Shown: in pieces, positions 44,669 to 53,349 of the stretch
Layout: each line of letters opens with the position of its first letter
Position numbering within the stretch: position 1 is the first letter of the stretch
NCBI GenBank assembly: GCA_021234155.1
Contig: JAJEKV010000104.1
Coordinates: forward strand, 2,963,985-3,027,984
From: Isoetes taiwanensis
Taxonomy: Eukaryota; Streptophyta; Lycopodiopsida; Isoetales; Isoetaceae
DNA: 64,000 nt
Direction of reading: 5' to 3'
The notes under the pieces: model-generated
The model's input: only the letters and a program-made list of their open reading frames with translations
The model's database searches: none
Told to the model about the DNA's origin: nothing
Position numbers and translations under genes: made by a program

Positions 44669-44930
44669 TAGCTATGATCCGACAATCTTTATGCTATGAT
44701 CCACAAGCTATGATCCACAAGATCACGGGCATTGCTTCCATAATCTCTATTTAGGTCTTTTCACAAGGTCAAAAATCAATGGAAACAAAATCGGCCTTTG
44801 CATATAGCAAAGCTTTTCCCAAAAGCTTTTCCCATGATTTGGCAAGCTATGATCCGCCAATCTCTGTTTGGTGGCTATGATCCACAAGATCTGTTTGGCT
44901 ATGATCCACAAGCTACGATCCACAAGATCT
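44669..44930. repeat. Seven GCTATGATCC motifs upstream of the minus-strand gene
   Basis: GCTATGATCCRCMA occurs at about 44,669, 44,692, 44,706, 44,849, 44,873, 44,893 and (as GCTACGATCC) 44,908, most as GCTATGATCCACAAG, in direct orientation. The cluster lies 100-350 bp before the first exon. Short direct subterminal repeats of this sort are typical transposase-binding sites (family knowledge). A promoter role is the alternative. Confidence 0.75.
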
Positions 44931-45797
44931 GGCTATTCTTCGGCGGTCTCTATTTAGGTCTTTTTGGTGTTTTTGGTTATTTTTTGGCGGTCCACGTTAT
45001 TTTGGTCTCCGTGGCATTTGGCTTGTGTGGCAAATTCAAAAAGTCCTATTCTCGAGAAAGATATCATGCCAAAGAGAGGGAATTTTATTTTTGCACTATC
45101 ATAAATGCTAAATGATTTGAATTTTTGTGTGTACAAACCACAATCTTGAACTATGTTTTGGACTATTTTTGTGGTGCAAAAATGAGCAAAATTGAGACAC
45201 CATACCATGAATCCACCCATGTGTAAAAATGCAATATCTCATCTATTGTCCCTCTACCCCTCATGCTTATAGAAAACTAGAATGGAAAGACATTATGAAG
45301 ATCCCAAAATTGAATTGAACTAAATTTAACTTTAACATCCATGGGAATCAACAAGTCTATCAGATCCACACAGAGAGAGAGAGAGAGGGAGGGAGGGAGG
45401 GAGGGAGGGAGGGAGGAGGGAGGGAGGGAGGGAGAGAGAGAGAGAGAGAGACTTTGCTTTTTTATGCCTCAAATCCATTTTGTGAGCATATGCACATGAT
45501 CTCAGGTCCCATTCAGACTTGCAGGAGTTGAAAACACACAACAAAAACCTTATAGAAATCAGGATTCAAAAAATTATTGGCTGGTTTTTTCTTACAGTTC
45601 ATTGAGAGAAAAATATATCCAATTTCTCTCCATCACCTTAGTTCCAAATCAACCCAAATTTCTTTCCACATGTTCCCTATTAGTCATTTCAAATATCAGC
45701 CAGAAATGTTAAAAAACACTCAAGATATCATCATTTGAGTGTACATATCTTTTTCTGCCATAGGGATGTGCAATGGACAAATTTTCTGTCCACTTGG
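44931..45797. other. No gene; GA-rich microsatellite at 45,373-45,452
   Basis: (GA)n and (GGGA)n tract at 45,373-45,452. Otherwise AT-rich with no supported coding region. Confidence 0.6.
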
Positions 45798-47417
45798 CTC
45801 AAACATGCCACCTAGGCTCAAACATGCCAAGGTGACTCAAACATGCCACCAAGGTGGCTCAAACATACACAAGGTGGCTCAAACATGCCACCAAGGTGGC
45901 TCCAACATGCCACGCGGGCTCTAACATGCCATGCAGGCTCCAATATGCCAAGGTGGCACAAACATGCCATGTGGCCTCCACCATGCCACCTAGGCTCCAA
46001 CATGCCAAGGTGGCTCACAACATGCCACCTAGGCTTAAATATGCCAAGTTGGCTCAAACATGCCACCTAGGCTCCAACATGCCACGTGGCTCTAACATGC
46101 CACCTAGGCTCAAACATGACAAGGTGGCTCAAACATGCCACGTGGGCTCCAACATGCCACCTAGGCTCCAACATGCCACGTGGGCTCCAACATGATGCCA
46201 CCTAGGCTCCAACATGCCAAGGTGGCCCAAACATGCCACCTAGGCTCCAACATGACAAGGTGGCTCAAACATGCCACATGGGCTTCAACATGCCACCTAG
46301 GCTCCAACATGCCAAGGTGGCTCAAACATGCCACTTTGGGCTCCAACATGCCACCTAGGCTCCAACATGCCACGTGGGCTCCAACGTGCTCAAACATGCC
46401 ACGCGGGCTCCAACATGTCACCTATGCTCCAACTTGCCAAGGTGGCTCAAATATGCCACGTGGGCTCCAATATGCCACTTAGGCTTCAACATTCCTAGGT
46501 GGCTCAAACATGCCACCTAGGCTCAAACATGCCATGCAGGCTCACTTAGGCTCCAACATGCCAAGGTGGTTCAGCCACACGGGCTCCAATGTGCCTTCTA
46601 GGCTCCAACATGCCAAGGTGGCTCAAACATGCCACCTAGGCTAAAAAATGCCAAGGTGGCTCCAACATGCTCAAACATGCCACGCGGGCTCTAACATGCC
46701 ACCTATGCTCCAACTTGCCAAGGTGGCTCAAATATGCCACGTGGGCTCCAACATGCCAAGGTGGCTCAAGCATGCCACGCAGGCTCCAACATGCCACCTA
46801 GGCTCTAACATGCCAAGGTGGCTCAAACATGCCACGTGGTCTCCAACACGCCACCTAGGCTCCAACATGCCAAGGTGGCTCCAACATGCCAAGGTGGCTC
46901 AAACATGCCACCTAGGCTCCAACGTGCTCAAACATGCCAAGGTGGCTCAAACATGCCACGTGGGCTCCAACGTGCCACATAGGCTCCAACATGCCAAGGT
47001 GGCTCAAACATGCCACCTAGGCTCAAACATGCCAAGGTGGCTCCAACATGCCACCTAGGCTCAAACATGCCACCTAGGCTCAAACATGCCAAGGTGGCTC
47101 AAACATGCCACGTGGGCTCCAACATGCCACCTAGGCTCCAACATGCCAAGGTGGCTCAAACATGCCACCTAGGCTCCAACATGCCAAGGTGGCTCAAACA
47201 TGCCACATGGGCTTCAACATGCCACCTAGGCTCCAACATGCCAAGGTGGCTCAAACATGCCACCTAGGCTCCAACATGCCACGTGGGCTCCAACATGCCA
47301 AGGTGGCTCAAACATACCACCTAGGATCAAACATGCGAATGTGGCTCCAACATGCCACGTAGGCTCCAACATGCCAAGGTGGCTCAGGCATGCCACCTAG
47401 GCTCAAGCATGCCACCT
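45798..47417 (+). repeat. 19-bp satellite array B (about 85 monomers)
   Basis: Same monomers and core types as array A, plus orientation. It ends in GCCACCTAGGCAC and is followed by flank F. Confidence 0.97.
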
Positions 47418-47560
47418 AGGCACCCCCAAGTGGTGACATGGCATGCCAAGTAAGCAAGGTCAAGTTTTGACTAGGCCAAAAATGAAAAGATGTCCATCTT
47501 TGGTCTTTTCATTGGGTGATGTTGGCAAATTTTATGTGACATGGCTAGATGATGGTAACA
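47418..47560 (+). repeat. Flank F of the satellite, copy 1
   Basis: AAGTGGTGACATGGCATGCC, AAGGTCAAGTTTTGACTAGG and GATGTCCATCTTTGGTC. Nearly identical to 50,250-50,395, where it again follows a satellite array directly. Confidence 0.9.
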
Positions 47561-47624
47561 TGGATATGATGACTAGGACTTTATGCAAGAAATATGATAA
47601 CCTTTGAAATTTTTGTAGAGGAGT

Positions 47625-47970
47625 TTGGCAAGGGATAGAATAGAGGGATCTTGAAGAACTTAAAGCGCTGACACCCTTCCCCAAATCGAACCAGGCTGGG
47701 ACTTTGTGTAGCTTTCTCACCAGAGGGGAGAGGCCAGACCCCAGGAGATGGACCTCAGAAAGGTTGTCGAGGCAGCCTTTCCTATCAGCGCTCCTCTCGA
47801 GGGCAAATGCCAATCCTCCTCTCCCCCTCCCTCCGGGAGCTCAATTTTCCTATCCGACTACTGAATCCGTCATTCAAGTAACTTGCTTCGAGCAGGCTCA
47901 AAAAAATCCAAGATCCGTCCGGGAGAACTTATCAAACCATGAAGCATCCTGCGGGTTGACTGCGTAGAAA
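47625..47970 (-). other. 345-bp block unique to the left arm, possible SINE-like
   Basis: Absent from the right arm at the matching point, so either inserted on the left or deleted on the right. On the minus strand it holds GGTGAGAAAGCTACACAAAG and CCTGGTTCGATTTGGGG. The second resembles a tRNA-type B box (GGTTCGANTCC). No clear A box, so the call is weak. Confidence 0.25.
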
Positions 47971-48474
47971 ACCAAGTGTTTTGTCGTTCGGGCAGTACAA
48001 AGGCTCTGAAATGGAAATTCGACTTCGCCACGTCGTCCGGAATGGCTAAATTACCCCTGGGACCAAGTTACATGGTCATTTTTGGCACGAAAGAAACACG
48101 AACCCTCTATATAGCGGTATTTCGCAGCCACCTCCTAGGCCAATTGACTACGAACGTGTTGGATATGAGCTACTTTGGTGCTTCTTGGAGAAGGGGTGGT
48201 CTTCTGCCCACGAAACTTGGTCCCCAAGGTAAAATCGACATTTTGAGTCCATTAGCAGAGTCAATTCATAGTTTTGGAGTGGGAGACTTGCCCGTCCGTG
48301 GCCAGGGGCCTTCGGGAGAGGACTTTTGGGACGAACTGCTTCCGGAAGGTTCTAAGGGTCCATCTTCTGGCATCAACACCCTCCCTCTACATGATGAGAA
48401 GATCCTGGTCGAATCTGACTAGGATACGGCCTCCGAAATGTAAACCCTGTGTGTTGCTAGGTTATTGAAAGGTT

Positions 48475-48685
48475 TCCCTTCGAAAACCCTTCGGGGTGGG
48501 GGTTTTTTAATCCTGTCAGTAATAGGCTTGCCGCTCTCTTTTTGGTTTGGGTCCCATAGGCCAATTGGTCTCCGTGGACGCTAAAAATCTATTCTTATTC
48601 TTATTCTTATTCTTATTCTTATTCTTATTCTTATTCTTATTCTTATTCTTATTCTTATTCTTATTCTTATTCTTATTCTTATCGA
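48475..48685 (+). mobile_element. LINE 3' end with (TTCTTA)n tail
   Basis: TTCGAAAACCCTTCGGGGTG...GTCCCATAGGCC-AATTGGTC-TCCGTGGACG (48,551-48,580) then a perfect TTCTTA-type hexamer tract (48,594-48,680). The same 3' end follows the GC-rich LINE at 55,940-56,065, there with a CTTC tail. Comparison with 62,425-62,470 shows it inserted into the core repeat between its GGTTATTGAAAGG-like and TCGAGTTTTAGTC-like parts. It is an extremely 5'-truncated copy. Confidence 0.85.
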
Positions 48686-49559
48686 GTTTTAGTCGGTTGC
48701 ACTTGGGACATGGTCGAGAAGCTACAGTTGAAAATATGAAGCAATAGGAACTGAGGGAATGGGATTTGAATTTATCTTCCTCCCAGTGTGGCAATTGGAA
48801 GTCAAGAGCACCTTTTGCAGTAGCAAAATTGTTTGGGATCATTCGGGATGGCCAATAGATCCAAACTCTGTTATTTCAGTTGCCATGGCTCTGCATGTGT
48901 GTTTAGCAAAGGTGCACCTAGCTATCCAAGAAAACGACCACGTTTTGGCCTCCGAAACGTAAACCCTACACTAACCTAGCAACACACAGGGTTTACGTTT
49001 CGGAGGCCAAAACGTGGTCGTTTTCTTGGATAGCTAGGTGCATCTTTGCTAAACACACATGCGGAGCCATGGCAACTGAAATAACAGAGTTTGGATCTAT
49101 TGGCCATCCCGAATGATCCCAAACATTTTTGCTACTGCAAAAGGCGCTCTTGACTTCTAATTGCCACACTAGGGGGAGGATAACTTCAAACCCCATTCCA
49201 TTGTGAACTGACTCTGCCAATGGACTCAAAACATTGACATTACCCTGGAGACCAAGTTTCGTGGGCAGAAGACTACCCCTTTTCCAAGAAGCGCCAAAGT
49301 AGCTCATGTCCAACATGTTCGTAGTCAATTGGTCTAAGAGGTGGCTGCAGAATACTGCCATGTAGAGGGTTCGTATTTTTTTCGTTGCAAAAAATGACCG
49401 TGTAACTTTGTCTCTAGGGTAATTTCGCCGTTTCGGATGGCATGGCGAAGTCAAATCTCCATTCCGGAGCCTTTGTACTGCCCGAACAACAAAATGCCTC
49501 TACCAAAAATTCCAAAGGTTATCATATTTCTTGCATGAAGTCCTAGTCATCATGCCCAC

Positions 49560-50249
49560 ATGGCATGTTTGAGCCACCTTGGCATGTTGGAGCCTAGGTG
49601 GCATGTTGGAGCCACCTTGGCATGTTTGAGCCGCCTTGGCATGTTTGAGCCACCTTGGCATGTTTGAGCCTAGGTGGCATGTTCGTGCCTAGGTGGCATC
49701 ATCTTGGCATGTTGGAGCCTAGGTGGCATGTTGGAGCCCACATGGCATGTTTGCGCCACCTTGGCATGTTTGAGCCGAGTGGCATGTTTGAGCCACCTTG
49801 GCATGTTGAAGCCTAGGTGGCATGTTGGGAGCCCACGTGGCATGTTTGAGCCACCTTGCCATGTTGGAGCTTAGGTAGCATGTTGGAGCCCACATGGCAT
49901 GTTTGAGCCACCTTGGCATTTTTTAGCCACCTTTTCATGTTGGAGCCTAGGTGGCATGTTGGAGCCATCTTGGTATGTTTGAGCCACCTTGGCATGTTTG
50001 AGCCACCTTTGCATGTTTGAGCCTAGGTGGCATGTTGGTGCCTAGGTGGCATCACCTTGGCATGTTGGAGCCTAGGTGGCATGTTTGAGCCACCTTGGCA
50101 TGTTTGAGCCGAGTGGCATGTTTGAGCATGCCACCTAGACTCAAACATGCCAAGGTGGCTCCAACATGCCACACGAGCTCCAACATGCCATCTAGGCTCC
50201 AACATGCCAAGGTGACTTAGGCATGCCACCTAGGCTCAAGCATGCCACC
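49560..50249 (-). repeat. 19-bp satellite array C with an orientation switch
   Basis: Monomers run on the minus strand from 49,560 to about 50,125, then flip to the plus strand (50,126-50,249) at GCATGTTTGAG/CATGCCAC, and end at flank F copy 2. Confidence 0.95.
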
Positions 50250-50395
50250 TAGGCACTCCAAGTGGTGACATGGCATGCCAAGTAAGCAAGGTCAAGTTTT
50301 GACTAGGCAAAAAATGAAAAGATGTCCATCTTTGGTCTTTTCATTAAGTGATGTTGGCAAATTTTGGGTGGCATGGCTACATGATGGTCTTTCCA
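50250..50395 (+). repeat. Flank F of the satellite, copy 2
   Basis: Matches 47,418-47,560 almost base for base. Sequence diverges after GGTGGCATGGCTACATGATGG. Confidence 0.9.
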
Positions 50396-50845
50396 AAGAG
50401 ATCCATTTATTTACACAGATGTTGCATGTATAGACTTTGCTTACATGAGATTAGAGCCAGAAGCAGCAATAGCCACCAAAGTTATCTCAACTAAATTTAC
50501 CTCAACTACAAAAAACAAACACATTTTAATATCTTTAAAATCTCTATATTGTGAGGAAATTATGGATATCTCAATAATTTTCCCTAACAAAAGCTAATTT
50601 TACTTCACCATATTCAAGTATTTGCAGCTCTTGCTTGCTTTTACACAGCAGGTTGAATTGCATGCTGAAAATGAAAATGTGGCCTTGCAGCCATACTGCA
50701 GGAAATTATATGTTTGCTTCTTTTCTAATTACCATGATGGATAGAATATCCTTATAAATCGTTACATGTCCTCACTTGGAAATATCGAGGTAATGAATCG
50801 TAAACAAGCAATATAAAATCTTCATGATGGCCACTTCAAACTCGG
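50396..50845. other. No gene recognised
   Basis: AT-rich, with no supported feature. Confidence 0.5.
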
Positions 50846-50848
50846 TTA

Positions 50849-51487
50849 ATGGTCCAAGCAAGGCATGCCATCTACAACCGTTTTCATAATAAGATTCCAA
50901 TGGCGTCAAGAGTTACTACTGATCCTTCTTACTCACTTCTTCAGATACTATCACAATTCAATTATGCGCCAATGCCCCCCCCTCCGGCGAGTCTTGATGG
51001 CTTTCCTATTGAATTCTTTCAGAAGTGCTGGGACTGGTTGGAGGATGACATATATGATGCCTTTTGTGAGTTTCAGAGATTTAGGAGCCTTGATAAGATT
51101 TTGAATACAGGTTGTATCTCTCTCATTCCAAAGAGCAAGGAACCCAAGACTATTTCTGATTGGCGACCTATTACATTGCTTTCCCCTGTGTACAAGATCT
51201 TTGGTAAGACATTGGCAGAAAGAGTCCGAGACATCTTGGCTGACGCTATCTCGTCAACACAATCTGGCTTTCTCCCTCATCGTTGTATTCTCAACAACGT
51301 GGCTGCTGCATATGAAGGAATATATTGGGCCCGGTTACAGGGTCATAGAGCAGTGTATCTTAAGCTTGATTTTGCTAAAGCTTACGATAGTGTTGATTGG
51401 GGTTTCTTGGAGAAGTGTCTTCTTGCACTTGGGTTTGGGGAGTCATTCACAAGGAATGTCATGAAGCTCCATACATCAGCCAGATGA
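50849..51487 (+). pseudogene. LINE reverse transcriptase fragment, truncated at both ends
   Basis: The frame reads LDGFPIEFFQKCW (the PDGxP motif with its start lost), ISLIPKSKEPKTISDWRPIT, STQSGFLPHRCILNN and YLKLDFAKAYDSVDW with the first catalytic Asp, ending EKCLLALGF...VMKLHTSAR at a stop where the QGCPLAP and YADD parts should follow. It is therefore an RT fragment lacking its second active-site block, and its missing 3' end is not typical of LINE insertion. It may have been cut by a later rearrangement. It is another lineage than the LINEs at 24.7 and 33 kb, by the DFAKAYDSV motif. Confidence 0.9.
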
Positions 51488-51990
51488 CTGGCATCCCCTA
51501 CTTGCAGAACATAGATAGCTATAGAATTGATTAAAAAAGACGAAAAAGAGTCCATAATAAATCAATTTATCAGAGCTTAGCTTACTGTTCTCAGTCTGTG
51601 ACAGTCTGTTAGAACTGATACCAAAATTTCAGCATATTTAGCAATTATTCATGAAAAAAAGAGTACTTGACCATTGTGTGCAGACATATTAGGAAGAGAT
51701 CCAAGCACCAAATCACAAAAAGCACCTATCTTTTTGGAGTTATAGAAATTCACTCTCTGCCAGGGATATTGACCAATATTTGACCTGGTCAATAATGCAT
51801 GTTTAAATGATTTGCACTGACTAAAAGCCATCTGACTTTTTACCCAGCATTTCTCAAAATCTTGAGTAGCTTTGGCAGAAGAAATCATAAGCAGATCCTT
51901 TCTCGTTTGCATGTGGCATCATTTTTTGCAAGGCAGTCTTTTTTCTGTTTTGGGAAAGTGATTGAAATTTGTTATTTGAGCTTTCTACTT
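51488..51990. other. No gene recognised upstream of the Ty3 remnant
   Basis: The minus-strand ORF at 51,649-51,912 has no recognised domain. It may contain the decayed left LTR of the Ty3 element. LTR limits were not found. Confidence 0.35.
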
Positions 51991-52118
51991 GGAATTTTCT
52001 CACACAAAGTGGTTGTCTTAAGCAACCTGGAGGTTCTAAACCACAGAGATTGAAGGTTTTGCCAGGAACACCTTCAATATTTTGGAGTTCCTACCGAGAT
52101 CATTTCCAGGAATTTGAA

Positions 52119-53345
52119 CTCATGGCTCCCAGAAGAAACAATGAGACATCTGAGCATGCTGAACCTCAGGAAAATCATGAAGCCTCTACTGCAGTACCAG
52201 GAGTAAGTATACAAGCAAATGCAGGTTGCCACTACTTTGAATCGAATATGCCAATTCCTGCTCCCACATTTGATCCGAGCATGAATGCCAACAATTTTTT
52301 GAAAACTTTTGAGGAGTACTATCAGGAATATGGACACAAGAAAGGTTGTAAGTTTTCTGAGTTTAAGAAGTGTTTCAAAAATGATGAAGTTAGAGCTTGG
52401 TTGGAATATGTTATGAGTCTAGAAGCTAACTCATGGGATGAAATAGTCAAGAAATTCTTGGCAAGATTTGGTAAGCTGCTAGATCCTCGAAATTTGATTT
52501 TTGAATTGCAAAATTTTCATATTAAACATGGTGAGAGTGTGCATCAATATGTGGAAAGATTCAATCTTTATCTTGTTAAGTGTCAAATCAATCAGGTTCC
52601 TAACCACACCTTACATCTTGTAGCTTCATTTATCAGAGGTTTGAGCAGCAGGCCAAGAATACACAAAAAGATGCTCAAGATTGAGAAACAAGAAGGATTT
52701 GACACAATGCATAAGGCTTCTACAAAAGCTACTGAGATTGTAGATATGATTTCCTATCTTTTTGATGATATGCACTCACCTCATGATCCTTTCTTTCCAG
52801 CTTATGAGCAGGAGTATATGGGACCAGGACCAGTACCAGTCTATGTTGTTCAAAAAGAAAAGAAGAAATAAAAAATGGAGAATGCAGAAGGCCCTGTGGC
52901 TGATGTAAGAGCTGAAATAACTAAAGTATCTGAGGCTCTGATCGAGGTGACCAAACAACTTCAAGGAATGAAAAGTTCCAGACCTGAGAAGAGAATATAT
53001 CCTCCACGTGCTCATTGCTCGAGAAACACTCTCATCAGACTATTGTTGGTACAGGCCTTGCACAAAGTGTAGTAAAAGAGGGCATTTTGGTAAAGAATGC
53101 TCTGTTTGTGCTTTTTGCAAAGCAGTAGGTCATTATGAAGATAGGTGCAGTGTGAAAGAATATTTTGCTAGACAAGAAAAATCTAAAGCCAATGAACCAA
53201 GTGCTTATGTTAGATTTGTGCAAGAAATTGAAGAGCAAGAGGAGATTATGGCTATTCACACGAGAGGAATGAACAATGCAAAAGGACAAAGAGCAAGTAC
53301 AAGACAATGAGGAAGTCAATGCTGTGAGACATAAAGAAATCGAGC
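52119..53345 (+). pseudogene. Ty3-type gag with zinc knuckles
   Basis: Starts MAPRRNNETSEHAEP (52,122). The capsid part has FLKTFEEYYQEYG, DEVRAWLEYV, SWDEIVKKFLARFG and LQNFHIKHGESVHQYVERFNL, the retrotransposon gag pattern. A stop at 52,869-52,871 and a frame change near 53,050 separate it from CTKCSKRGHFGKEC and CAFCKAVGHYEDRC (53,058-53,150), two CCHC nucleic-acid-binding knuckles. It packages the element's RNA into particles. Beyond 53,345 it is cut by the LINE. Confidence 0.9.
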
Positions 53346-53349
53346 AAAA

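Larger units (their letters stand above)
47560..49560. repeat. Satellite-associated core: 2-kb imperfect inverted duplication
   Basis: The right arm (48,992-49,560) is the reverse complement of left-arm pieces 47,560-47,624, 47,975-48,270 and 48,758-48,967. The inner 210 bp on each side form a near-perfect fold-back around about 48,979. The left arm has two extra blocks, 47,625-47,970 and 48,271-48,757. The second holds sequence also present at 62,020-62,160 and a LINE end. ORFs on the arms (e.g. 47,976-48,422) carry no domain I recognise. Confidence 0.88.

Noticed and set aside
47640-47760. tRNA gene from the GGTTCGATTTGGGG word (minus strand)
   Set aside because: No cloverleaf: A box, acceptor stem and anticodon arm are missing. 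Kept only as a weak SINE-like note.
48516-48842. Lys-Asn / Phe-Leu repeat ORFs over the (TTCTTA)n tract
   Set aside because: Translation of the LINE microsatellite tail only.
51649-51912. Minus-strand 87-codon ORF (…FEKCWVKSQMAF…)
   Set aside because: Looks protein-like but I recognise no family, and it lies in the probable LTR region. Not enough support for a gene.
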